Shown here: positions 34,277-42,317 of the stretch, one piece after another | How positions within the stretch are numbered: the first letter of the stretch is position 1 | How the letters are laid out: the number at the start of each line of letters is the position of its first letter | From: GCA-002793235 sp965267355 | GTDB lineage: Bacteria > Bacteroidota > Bacteroidia > Flavobacteriales_E > Vicingaceae | Reading direction: 5' to 3' | Length of the DNA stretch: 64,000 nucleotides | Assembly (NCBI GenBank): GCA_965267355.1 | Contig: OZ253956.1 | Span: 2,418,001-2,482,000, forward strand | Translations under genes and position numbers: made by a program | Notes under the pieces: generated by a model | Databases searched by the model: none | Seen by the model: the letters and a program-made list of their open reading frames with translations, nothing else | What the model was told of the DNA's origin: nothing

Positions 34277-34284
34277 CAAACATA
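34277..34284 (-). promoter_or_regulatory. -7 promoter box of the DUF2339 operon
   Basis: On the minus strand this reads TATGTTTG, matching TAnnTTTG, 30 bp before the DUF2339 start codon. No -33 TTTG at the usual distance is clear. Confidence 0.5.
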
Positions 34285-34412
34285 GATAGGCATCAATTAT
34301 TACGAAAACACAAAATAGAAAATAACTGACTTTACAATAGAGTTAATAATTGTTAAAAACTCTTATTTATAAGATATTAATATCAATTAAATCTGATTTT
34401 GATAAATTGAAT

Positions 34413-35306
34413 TTATTTTCGAATAAAAGCATCAATATCGTTACAATAATTTTGGAAACCATACATTAAAGGCACACTAGAATGGTCTGCTCCATTAATA
34501 ATATGAGGTTCCTTAAATGTTCCATTATGATTATTATAAACAATAGTGCCATGGGTAAAGACATTGTGTAATTCGTCATCTTTTCCATGCACCCAAAATA
34601 ATGGTTGATTTACTTTCTTAATCTCCTCTGCATTATCAATACTCAAATTAGTAACAAACGAAGCTGGTAGGTTTAAAATACTAGCTCCTTGAACCATTAA
34701 AGCAGCTGAAGCAAAAGGTGCTTCTAATATTAACTTAGCAGGCGTTAACGACCTTGGGTTAGCTGTTAGCTCACAAGCTGGAGCTGTACCCATACTAAAA
34801 CCATACATGATTAACCTATCCCCAGTCAATCCGCTTGACTTCAACCAGCTTAATGCAGCATCAACATCAGCATACAGTCCATCTTCAGAAGGAGTACCTG
34901 TGCTTAAACCATAACCTCTGTAGTCTATCATTAACACTCCATACTTACCATTGCCTCCGACATTAGCCAACAACTTGGCTCTTTGCCAATAATAATCCAT
35001 GTGCCATTTGTTGCCGTGGCAATACATGATTACTGTATCGGTATTAATATTATTGATGTCACCAATGTAAACAGCATAAATGGTTTCAGAACTAGATTCG
35101 CTAGGAATGGTAGAGCTTAAACTAAACAAGTGAATCAAATTACTTGGAATATCATAAGATGAATTCAATACAAAATCTTGCTCTCCTGTATAGTCGTCTA
35201 GCTTGTACTCTGAAATGGAGTTATCTTTATTATACAGATTATCATCTAACCTAAAACAACTTGTTAAGGCCGCACCAATAAATAATATGATAATTAACTT
35301 CTTCAT
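34413..35306 (-). CDS. Alpha/beta-hydrolase lipoprotein
   Basis: The 297-aa product has a lipoprotein signal (IILFIGAALTSCFRLD, Cys near 17). The hydrolase fold shows the oxyanion-side block VIMYCHGNKWHMDYYW, the nucleophile elbow GFSMG (about residue 170), an acid in HGKDDELHNVF and the final histidine in INGADHSSVP. It resembles serine aminopeptidase (S33) or acyl esterase-type hydrolases. It is probably attached to a membrane outside the cytoplasm; the substrate is unknown. Its start touches the stop of the upstream gene at 35306, so the two are co-transcribed. Confidence 0.82.
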   Translation of the reverse strand: MKKLIIILFIGAALTSCFRLDDNLYNKDNSISEYKLDDYTGEQDFVLNSSYDIPSNLIHLFSLSSTIPSESSSETIYAVYIGDINNINTDTVIMYCHGNKWHMDYYWQRAKLLANVGGNGKYGVLMIDYRGYGLSTGTPSEDGLYADVDAALSWLKSSGLTGDRLIMYGFSMGTAPACELTANPRSLTPAKLILEAPFASAALMVQGASILNLPASFVTNLSIDNAEEIKKVNQPLFWVHGKDDELHNVFTHGTIVYNNHNGTFKEPHIINGADHSSVPLMYGFQNYCNDIDAFIRK

Positions 35307-36016
35307 TAAAATTTTCTTGTAAAAGTGAAATACAATCCAATTGCCCCACTCCCATTAATCCCTCTATAATCTACTACATTTGGTCTATTATCAATGTTAG
35401 GAACCAGCCACTTAGTTTCTATGTTATAATTCCACTTATCTCTAACATAGGTGTAGCCTAGATGGGGATTGATTAACCATCTATTACTTAACTCTTGCTC
35501 ATGAGTCCCTTCAGACGATAATTCAAACCAATTGGAAGCACCAGCATACACAAAGCTTTTATCAGTATTAAATTCCCAATACACATTTACATCTATCTCT
35601 GGCCAGAGTCTTGAATTTCCCTCCCAGGTATCGTATGCAAAATTTAGAACAGGGTTAACACTTACCCCCAACCTTGAGCTATCTGGATGATATAAGTTAT
35701 AGCAAACTCCAATGTCTGTTTGAATAACACCATAAAGTAAAGCAGTACTGTGTAACCCTCCAAAAACCGTTACATCTTCATTTACGCCTTGAGCATAAGA
35801 AAAAGCTGATAATGGCAAAGGAATGGTTGTGCCAGCAAAACCAATCATTGGTCCTCCCAAATTAGCTGCAACTTGCTTCTCTCCTTTCTTTAATGGTCTT
35901 ACTACTCGTGACGGAGCACAAGAATAGAGAAAGAAGTATAACAGACTTATTAATATGTAATAGTTTGTTTTCAACCCTTTAACAAAGTAAATATAATATG
36001 TGCTGTATTCAAACAT
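35306..36016 (-). CDS. Hypothetical outer-membrane-associated lipoprotein
   Basis: The 236-aa frame opens with ATG at 36016. A TTG at 35974 would give a more typical lipoprotein signal (MKTNYYILISLLYFFLYSC), so the true start may be there. After the cysteine come RVVRPLKKGEKQVAANLGGP and a series of amphipathic strands ending TFTRKF, with a C-terminal aromatic residue typical of outer-membrane barrels. I recognise no named family. It is the first gene of a pair with the alpha/beta-hydrolase lipoprotein and is divergent from the helical protein at 36052. Confidence 0.6.
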   Translation of the reverse strand: MFEYSTYYIYFVKGLKTNYYILISLLYFFLYSCAPSRVVRPLKKGEKQVAANLGGPMIGFAGTTIPLPLSAFSYAQGVNEDVTVFGGLHSTALLYGVIQTDIGVCYNLYHPDSSRLGVSVNPVLNFAYDTWEGNSRLWPEIDVNVYWEFNTDKSFVYAGASNWFELSSEGTHEQELSNRWLINPHLGYTYVRDKWNYNIETKWLVPNIDNRPNVVDYRGINGSGAIGLYFTFTRKF

Positions 36017-36051
36017 TTTCTTTTACCTTTATCAAAAACTGACTTTTACTA

Positions 36052-37566
36052 ATGGACAAACTACAAGAACTTGTCAATACATTTTCTGAGGACGATAAAA
36101 AAGAATTTAGGGTTTTCATTAACAGACAGAAAAGCAAAAAGGAGCGAAAAGATCTTGATTTATTTGAATTAATAGCTGATTACACTCCAGCTAAAGAAAT
36201 ACAAAAAAAGCTTTACAAGACACCCAACAAAGTAGCTTATCACACATTAAGGAAAAGGCTATTAAAACACATTACTGATTTTATTGTTTTAAAACAGATT
36301 GATAATGATGTAACTTCTACCTCTTCTATATCAGGATTGATTTCATTAGCCACCTACTCTTTTAATAATAAAAGTGATGAGTTAGGTTGGCGATTTTTAA
36401 CTAAAGCTGAACAAACTGCCATTGACAATGAACAATTCGAACTCCTCAATAATGTATACCATTTGCAATTAGAACAATCTGAAAGTGATTATGCTCCGGA
36501 TGTGAATGAGATTTATGAGAAATGGAAAACCAACAAGGATTTAGTAAATGAGAATGAAAAAGTAAGCATTGCCTATAACTTTATTAAACGAGAGATAAAC
36601 CAAGTTATACTTACTGGTGAAGATAAAGACCTTAATAAAATAATTGATAAGCTGCTAAAGAAATATGGCATCAATGACTTGGTATTTCAACGACCAGAAG
36701 TTTTATACAAAGTTCTTGACCTTACACGAAGAGTGATGCTTTCTAAAAAAGACTTCTACAACTTTGAGCCTTACGTAATAAGAATGTATAATGAGTTAGT
36801 TGCTCAACACGGCTTTTCTAAAAAGAACCACTTTTATAAAATCCACATCCTATACATGATTGCTCACATACTTTATAGAAACAGAAAGTTTAAACTTTCT
36901 AATCAATATATGGAAGAGATGTACCAAGCCATGCAAAAGTATAATAATGCTTACTACAATAAGTTCTACCCAAAGTATGTGATGCTTTCTGCTGCTAACT
37001 ACAGTTACCTTAATCTAAATGACAAATCGATTAGCATTCTTTCTGCCATTTCCGATTCAACTTTAAAGAAACTACCTGTTGAGGATCAGCTAAACATTAA
37101 AATGAATCTAATCATCTATTACGGCAATGCTGGTGATTATAAACAAAGTAATCAAATCATTAACTTCTTAAATCACTCTGATAAATGGTTAACTAAGAAA
37201 ATGGGTATTGAATGGGTGTTAAAAAAGAATATGATCGAGATAATGATTCAATACGAATTAGAGAACTTTGAAATAGCGTTAAATCGTATTCGATCATTTG
37301 AAAGGACTTACTCTGAATTATTTAAACACCCAGTATACTCAAGAGCTCTTCAATTTATTCAGAAAGTAAAAATGATCATTAACAATCCATTAATAATAAA
37401 GGATAAATCCTTTGTAAATAAAGTTATTGATGAATTAGTTCAAACACCTTCAGAGCAAGAAGACTTACAGGCTATGGCTTATTACGCATGGTTAAAAGGT
37501 AAACTATTAAATCAAAATTATTACCAAGTATTATTAGAAATTGCTAATAAGCGATACGACAATTAA
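36052..37566 (+). CDS. Helical repeat protein, function unknown
   Basis: The 504-aa protein is predicted almost entirely helical and cytoplasmic, with Lys/Glu-rich ends. It begins MDKLQELVNTFSEDDKKEFR and later regions show paired helices resembling TPR-type repeats (for example AYNFIKREINQVILTGEDKD and KLSNQYMEEMYQAMQKYNN). I know this as a conserved hypothetical type in Flavobacteriales but cannot name a function. It is followed by the c-di-AMP synthase gene after 15 bp, though that gene has its own promoter box, so partial co-transcription is possible. Confidence 0.65.
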   Translation: MDKLQELVNTFSEDDKKEFRVFINRQKSKKERKDLDLFELIADYTPAKEIQKKLYKTPNKVAYHTLRKRLLKHITDFIVLKQIDNDVTSTSSISGLISLATYSFNNKSDELGWRFLTKAEQTAIDNEQFELLNNVYHLQLEQSESDYAPDVNEIYEKWKTNKDLVNENEKVSIAYNFIKREINQVILTGEDKDLNKIIDKLLKKYGINDLVFQRPEVLYKVLDLTRRVMLSKKDFYNFEPYVIRMYNELVAQHGFSKKNHFYKIHILYMIAHILYRNRKFKLSNQYMEEMYQAMQKYNNAYYNKFYPKYVMLSAANYSYLNLNDKSISILSAISDSTLKKLPVEDQLNIKMNLIIYYGNAGDYKQSNQIINFLNHSDKWLTKKMGIEWVLKKNMIEIMIQYELENFEIALNRIRSFERTYSELFKHPVYSRALQFIQKVKMIINNPLIIKDKSFVNKVIDELVQTPSEQEDLQAMAYYAWLKGKLLNQNYYQVLLEIANKRYDN

Positions 37567-37569
37567 TAC

Positions 37570-37577
37570 TATTTTTG
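37570..37577 (+). promoter_or_regulatory. -7 promoter box almost touching the cdaA start
   Basis: TATTTTTG matches TAnnTTTG. Only 4 bp separate it from the ATG at 37582, so a transcript from it would be leaderless or nearly so. Confidence 0.45.
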
Positions 37578-37581
37578 ACGA

Positions 37582-38373
37582 ATGTTGAACCAACTCCTTT
37601 TTATAACATTTAGATGGCTCGATTTAATCGATATTCTTTTAGTTGCCATTATTATGTTTCAGCTATATAAGTTGGTAAAAGGAACGGTTGCAATTCGTAT
37701 CTTCTTAGGAATTTTAGCTATTTACCTTTTCTGGAAAATTGTGGAGGCACTCCAAATGGAGTTGTTGAGTGAAATTCTTGGTCAGTTTATTGGTGTTGGG
37801 GTTTTAGCTTTAATTATTGTATTCCAACAGGAAATAAGGCGGTTTTTGTTAATCATTGGTAACAATCAATTCTTTTCTGGAAAAAGAAAAGGAAAGATTA
37901 TGAGCTTGTTGCGTTCTCAAGATGATAAAAAAGAAAAGTTAAATGTTAGTCAGATAGTTTTAGCATCACAAAACCTATCTAAATCAAAAACAGGTGCTTT
38001 AATCATTTTAGACTTGTTCTCAGAATTGAAGTACTATTCTACTTCAGGAGAAAAGTTAAATGCCCAACTGTCTTCAGCAATGCTAGAATCCATTTTCTTC
38101 AAAAACAGTCCATTACACGATGGTGGTGTTATTATTGAGAATAATAAAATTGTAGCTGCACGCTGCATCTTGCCAGTTTCTGAAAATCAGGAATTCCCCG
38201 CTCATTTTGGTTTAAGACACAGAGCTGCTGCTGGTATCACGGAAACCTCTCGTTCTATTGCTATTATTATTTCTGAGGAAACTGGTAAAATTTCTATTGC
38301 CAAGGAAGGGAAAATCAATTACAACATTTCTATTGAAGAATTAAACGAATTTCTTAAAAAAGAAGCAAAATAA
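37582..38373 (+). CDS. cdaA: Membrane diadenylate cyclase (c-di-AMP synthase) CdaA-type
   Basis: The 263-aa protein has three N-terminal membrane helices (about 15-32, 38-55, 68-85) followed by a DAC domain (about 110-250). The active-site motifs are DGG at 180-182 in SPLHDGGVII and RHR at 212-214 in GLRHRAAAGITE. The first is usually DGA; the Gly for Ala change is mild. It joins two ATP into the second messenger c-di-AMP, which controls potassium and osmotic balance and cell-wall homeostasis. No CdaR or GlmM partner gene is adjacent. Downstream, paaZ begins after 65 bp. Confidence 0.9.
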   Translation: MLNQLLFITFRWLDLIDILLVAIIMFQLYKLVKGTVAIRIFLGILAIYLFWKIVEALQMELLSEILGQFIGVGVLALIIVFQQEIRRFLLIIGNNQFFSGKRKGKIMSLLRSQDDKKEKLNVSQIVLASQNLSKSKTGALIILDLFSELKYYSTSGEKLNAQLSSAMLESIFFKNSPLHDGGVIIENNKIVAARCILPVSENQEFPAHFGLRHRAAAGITETSRSIAIIISEETGKISIAKEGKINYNISIEELNEFLKKEAK

Positions 38374-38438
38374 CACACTCTTTCTAGTTGTTTAATTCCT
38401 AATAAACCTCTAATTTAGATGCCCTAAATTATTAGAGA

Positions 38439-40514
38439 ATGACTACCTATCAAAATTACGCTTTAGGCAATTGGATTACAGGAGATGGAGATGGTGTTTT
38501 ACTAGAAAATGCTATCACTGGAGAACAAATTGGAACCTGTTCCAGCGAAGGATTGGATTATGCAGCAATGATGGATTACGCCAGACAAAAAGGCGGGGCT
38601 GCATTGCGAAAAATGACTTTCCAAGAAAGAGGTTTAATGCTAAAGAAATTAGCATTATATCTTATAGAAAGAAAAGCAAAATTTTATCAATTAAGTGCTG
38701 CTACTGGTGCTACTAAAATTGATTCATGGATTGATATTGAAGGAGGTATTGGTAACTTATTTGCTAATGCATCCTTAAGAAGACAATTCCCAGACTTACC
38801 TTATTATGTTGATGGAGATACCGCTCCGCTATCTAGAGAAGGAAGTTTTATTGGTCATCATATTATGGTGCCTAAAGAAGGTGTTGCCATTCACATTAAT
38901 GCGTTTAACTTCCCTATCTGGGGTATGTTAGAAAAAATAGCTGTTAACTTAATGGCTGGCGTTCCCGCTATAGTTAAACCATCAGAACATACTTGCTATC
39001 TTACTGAGCTAATGGTAAGAGAAATTGTAGATTCTAAAATACTACCAGAAGGATCCTTACAATTGGTTTGTGGATTAGGCAGAGGAATTCTAGATCATGT
39101 AGGTTCTCAAGATGTTGTAACTTTTACTGGCTCAGCTACTACTGGAAGAACGTTGAGAGCTTTGCCGCAAATCAATGAAAACTCTGTTCCTTTTAATCTT
39201 GAAGCAGATTCGCTGAACGCTTGTGTATTAGGAGAAGATGTAGAGCCTGGTTCAGAGGAGTTTGATTTATTTGTTAAAGAGGTTTGTAGAGAGATAACAG
39301 TTAAAACAGGTCAGAAATGTACTGCTGTTAGAAGAATAATGGTTCCTGAAAAATTAGTTGAAGATGTTCAAATAGCTGTTGGACAACGTTTACAAAAAAC
39401 CACTATTGGTGATCCTGCTGTTGAAGGAGTTCGTATGGGAGCCTTAGCTACAAAACTTCAAGTAGAAAGAGTTAGAGAGAATGTTGAATTACTTTCTAAA
39501 TCTCAAGAAATGGTATATGGCAACCTTGATAGCTTTGAGGTTGTTGGTGCCGATAAAGACAAAGGAGCTTTCTTCTCTCCTATTTTATTTAGAAATGATG
39601 ACCCGTTTAATAAAACCGATGTTCACAATGTAGAAGCATTCGGTCCAGTGTCTACAATATTACCATACAAATCTATTGACGAAGCAATAGAGTTAGTTAA
39701 ACTAGGAAAAGGTTCTTTAGTAACATCTATTGTTACTGCGGATGATAAACTTGCTAGAGAGTTTGTGGTTGGAGCAGCTTCTCATAATGGGAGAATATTA
39801 GTTTTAAATAAAGACTGTGCTAAAGAAAGTACAGGACATGGTTCTCCAATGCCATTATTAACTCATGGTGGGCCTGGTAGAGCTGGTGGTGGTGAAGAAA
39901 TGGGTGGTAAACGTGGTATCTTACACTACTTACAAAGAACTGCTATTCAAGGACACCCAACTACTATTACTGAGATTACTCAACAATATCAGTATGGTGG
40001 ACAACAAATTGAATATGATAAACATGTTTTCCAAAAGTATTTTGAAGAAATTGAAATTGGAGAAACAGTATTTACAAGAAAACATACCGTTACTACTACA
40101 GATATCGTAAACTTTGCAAATGTTAGTGGAGACAACTTTTACGCCCATGTTGATGCTACTAGTTTAGACGAAACTATTTTTGAGCAAAATGTAGCTCATG
40201 GTTATTGGGTTTTATCTAAAGCAGCTGGTTTATTTGTTGACGGAAAGAAAGGACCAGTATTATTAAACTACGGATTAGAAGATTGTAGATTTACTAAACC
40301 TGTGTACCCAGGAATGACTATTGGAGTTAAATTTACTGCGAAAGAAAAGATTTCTCAAGAAAAGAAAGAATTTAAAGAAGGTGAAGAGATTCCTAAAGGT
40401 ATGGACATTAAGAAAGGAATTGTAAAATTCTTAGTTGATGTTTATGATGAAACAGGAGAAACAGTTGCTTTAGCTACTATCCTAACAATGATAAAATTTA
40501 AAAATCAAGATTAA
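38439..40514 (+). CDS. paaZ: Phenylacetate-pathway bifunctional protein PaaZ (aldehyde dehydrogenase/oxepin-CoA hydrolase)
   Basis: The 691-aa protein has an aldehyde dehydrogenase domain (about 1-520) with E255 in NLEADSLN and catalytic C294 in TGQKCTAV. A C-terminal MaoC-type hydratase domain (about 535-691) carries D565 and H570 in NVSGDNFYAHVD. This is the PaaZ layout. It opens the oxepin-CoA ring and oxidises the resulting aldehyde in aerobic phenylacetate degradation. The next gene starts in its stop codon. The monooxygenase genes paaABCDE are not in this window, so the pathway is either completed elsewhere or this enzyme has a related role. Confidence 0.9.
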   Translation: MTTYQNYALGNWITGDGDGVLLENAITGEQIGTCSSEGLDYAAMMDYARQKGGAALRKMTFQERGLMLKKLALYLIERKAKFYQLSAATGATKIDSWIDIEGGIGNLFANASLRRQFPDLPYYVDGDTAPLSREGSFIGHHIMVPKEGVAIHINAFNFPIWGMLEKIAVNLMAGVPAIVKPSEHTCYLTELMVREIVDSKILPEGSLQLVCGLGRGILDHVGSQDVVTFTGSATTGRTLRALPQINENSVPFNLEADSLNACVLGEDVEPGSEEFDLFVKEVCREITVKTGQKCTAVRRIMVPEKLVEDVQIAVGQRLQKTTIGDPAVEGVRMGALATKLQVERVRENVELLSKSQEMVYGNLDSFEVVGADKDKGAFFSPILFRNDDPFNKTDVHNVEAFGPVSTILPYKSIDEAIELVKLGKGSLVTSIVTADDKLAREFVVGAASHNGRILVLNKDCAKESTGHGSPMPLLTHGGPGRAGGGEEMGGKRGILHYLQRTAIQGHPTTITEITQQYQYGGQQIEYDKHVFQKYFEEIEIGETVFTRKHTVTTTDIVNFANVSGDNFYAHVDATSLDETIFEQNVAHGYWVLSKAAGLFVDGKKGPVLLNYGLEDCRFTKPVYPGMTIGVKFTAKEKISQEKKEFKEGEEIPKGMDIKKGIVKFLVDVYDETGETVALATILTMIKFKNQD

Positions 40515-40903
40515 TGGCTTTAAATTCGCTTACCCCTAACCTAATGGTTAATGATGTAGAAGAAACAATAGAATTCTACACAGATGTTTTAGGCTTCACT
40601 TTATTAATGACTGTTCCAGAAACTGGAAAATTAGATTGGGCTATGGTAAAACGTAATGATGTAGTTATTATGTTTCAAACAAAAAAGAGCCTTTCAAACG
40701 AATTACCTCGTATGGCTGGAGAAAAGCCTGGAGGTGGTATAACTTTCTATATTAAGGTTGATAGAATTACTGAGCTTCATGAAGAACTATACAATAATGA
40801 AGTTGAAATTATATCAGACTTAGAAAGCACATTTTATAATACCATTGAATTTTCAATTGCTGATTTGAATGGTTATGTATTAACATTTTCAGAAGAACAA
40901 TAA
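40514..40903 (+). CDS. VOC (glyoxalase/bleomycin-resistance-like) superfamily protein
   Basis: The 129-aa protein is a single VOC domain with two beta-alpha-beta-beta-beta modules: LMVNDVEETIEFYTDVLGFTLL near the start and GGITFYIKVDRITELHEELYNNEVEI in the second half. VOC proteins bind a metal and act as glyoxalases, dioxygenases, isomerases or drug-binding proteins. Its ATG overlaps the paaZ stop (TTAATGG) and the next gene begins 2 bp after it, so it may isomerise or bind a CoA ester in the same pathway. The exact role is unknown. Confidence 0.78.
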   Translation: MALNSLTPNLMVNDVEETIEFYTDVLGFTLLMTVPETGKLDWAMVKRNDVVIMFQTKKSLSNELPRMAGEKPGGGITFYIKVDRITELHEELYNNEVEIISDLESTFYNTIEFSIADLNGYVLTFSEEQ

Positions 40904-40905
40904 AT

Positions 40906-41679
40906 ATGGAAACAGCTATAGACCAAGGAAACGTAGAGTTTGAAGTAAACAACAAAGGAATTGCAACAATTGAATTCCACCATCCTCTTAGTAATTCATT
41001 ACCAGGTAAAGTATTAAATAAGCTTGCCAATACTATTACAGAGATTGGAAACAATGAAAGTGTAAAAGTTATTATCCTTAAATCTAAAGGAGAAAGAGCT
41101 TTTTGTGCTGGTGCTAGTTTTGATGAATTAATCTCTATCAATGATTTAGACACAGGAAAAGAATTCTTCTCTGGTTTTGCCAAAGTAATTAACGCTGCTC
41201 GAAAGTGTCCTAAATTAATTATTGGACGTGTTCAAGGTAAAGCAGTTGGTGGTGGTGTTGGTATGGCTAGTGCTGTAGATTTTTGCTATGCTACTAAGTT
41301 TGCTGCAGTAAAACTAAGTGAACTAGCAGTGGGTATTGGACCATTTGTGGTTGGACCAGCTGTAGAACGTAAAGTTGGAACTTCAGCAATGAGCATGATG
41401 GCTATTAATGCCACAGAATGGTACCCTGCTGAATGGGCTCGCGAAAAAGGATTGTATGCTGAAATATTTGAATCAGCAGAAGAAATGGATGAAGCTATTG
41501 CTGTATTAGCTGACAGGCTTTCTAACTCTAACCCAGAAGCTATGAGTATGTTAAAGAAAGTATTCTGGGAAGGAACAGAACATTGGGATGATTTATTATT
41601 AGAAAGGGCAGCAATGAGTGGAAAATTAGTGCTTTCTGATTTTACTAGAAACGCTATAAATTCGTTTAAGAAAAAGTAA
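40906..41679 (+). CDS. Enoyl-CoA hydratase/isomerase family protein
   Basis: The 257-aa protein is a crotonase-fold enzyme: GERAFCAGASFDELI (oxyanion hole, about 64-78) and GRVQGKAVGGGVGMASAVDFCYAT (second oxyanion glycine, about 106-129), then KLSELAVGIGPFVVGPAVERKVG. The catalytic glutamates of classic hydratases are not clearly preserved at both positions, so it could be an isomerase or hydratase. It is the last gene of the paaZ-VOC operon and probably processes a CoA thioester of the phenylacetate route, as PaaF or PaaG would. A strong terminator follows. Confidence 0.8.
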   Translation: METAIDQGNVEFEVNNKGIATIEFHHPLSNSLPGKVLNKLANTITEIGNNESVKVIILKSKGERAFCAGASFDELISINDLDTGKEFFSGFAKVINAARKCPKLIIGRVQGKAVGGGVGMASAVDFCYATKFAAVKLSELAVGIGPFVVGPAVERKVGTSAMSMMAINATEWYPAEWAREKGLYAEIFESAEEMDEAIAVLADRLSNSNPEAMSMLKKVFWEGTEHWDDLLLERAAMSGKLVLSDFTRNAINSFKKK

Positions 41680-41699
41680 TAAACTGACAAATCACATTT

Positions 41700-41729
41700 A
41701 AAGCACTGACAATTATCAGTGCTTTTTTT
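41700..41729 (+). terminator. Intrinsic terminator of the paaZ operon
   Basis: A 10-bp stem (AAAGCACTGA at 41700-41709 with TCAGTGCTTT at 41716-41725, loop of 6 nt) is followed by a run of T to 41729. Confidence 0.85.
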
Positions 41730-41785
41730 ATGCCTTAAACTGACTTTTGATAAAAATAAAACCTAACACAAAACATTAAAAAATT

Positions 41786-42205
41786 ATGAGTCAAACAATA
41801 GAATTAAATCAAGGAGAAGTAAAAGTAAATTTTTCATCACCTACTGCTGGTAAAGTAACGTTTGAAGAACTAGGTCTTAAGGATGAAGATTTAGTTTTTG
41901 AAGGAGGACTATTAAGGTTAGTATTTGATTTTGAAGGAATCGGGGAACATCATTATTATCAAGTTCCAACTGTTGAGATTGCCTATAAAGAAGAAATGGC
42001 TGAAACACACTGGCAATGTGATTTTAATGAAGAAACAATTGTAGATAAAACCGATCATCATGGACATTCAACAGTTATTCTGTTAGATAGAAAAAAATTA
42101 AGTAGCTTAGAACATCATCATAAAAATGCATTAATTGTGCATGGTGAGTTTCCAGAGCCTGTACATGTTTTAGCTAAAGAGTCTTACATTAATTTCTTTA
42201 AGTAG
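41786..42205 (+). CDS. Hypothetical protein, small acidic His-rich
   Basis: The 139-aa protein has no signal or membrane segment and is acidic. It contains several His pairs (GEHHYYQ, DHHGHST, LEHHHKNA), which could bind metal ions, but no named motif is present. Predicted structure is mixed strand and helix. I do not recognise a family. It is a single gene between two terminators, with a 56-bp gap after the paaZ operon terminator, so it is expressed separately. Confidence 0.6.
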   Translation: MSQTIELNQGEVKVNFSSPTAGKVTFEELGLKDEDLVFEGGLLRLVFDFEGIGEHHYYQVPTVEIAYKEEMAETHWQCDFNEETIVDKTDHHGHSTVILLDRKKLSSLEHHHKNALIVHGEFPEPVHVLAKESYINFFK

Positions 42206-42223
42206 AAAAAATAAGTAAACATT

Positions 42224-42251
42224 AAAAGCCACGCAAATGCGTGGCTTTTTT
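42224..42251 (+). terminator. Intrinsic terminator (GCCACGC hairpin)
   Basis: An 11-bp stem AAAAGCCACGC (42224-42234) with GCGTGGCTTTT (42239-42249), loop AAAT, followed by a T-run to 42251. A second hairpin with the same loop lies 3 bp after it. Confidence 0.85.
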
Positions 42252-42254
42252 ATT

Positions 42255-42272
42255 ATACGGCAAATGCCGTAT
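42255..42272. promoter_or_regulatory. Palindrome ATACGGC-AAAT-GCCGTAT before the OmpA/PD40 gene
   Basis: A 7-bp perfect inverted repeat with loop AAAT lies 22 bp before the -7 box at 42295. It lacks a T-run, so it is more likely an operator or a terminator remnant; its role is inferred only from its position. Confidence 0.35.
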
Positions 42273-42294
42273 TCAATTATTCTATTCAACTATA

Positions 42295-42302
42295 TATATT
42301 TG
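42295..42302 (+). promoter_or_regulatory. -7 promoter box (TATATTTG)
   Basis: TATATTTG matches TAnnTTTG, 15 bp before the ATG at 42318. Confidence 0.55.
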
Positions 42303-42317
42303 AATAAAATTTGAATA

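Noticed and set aside
38471..40148. Extra frames inside paaZ on both strands
   Set aside because: They overlap a well-conserved 691-codon gene in other frames and have no family resemblance.
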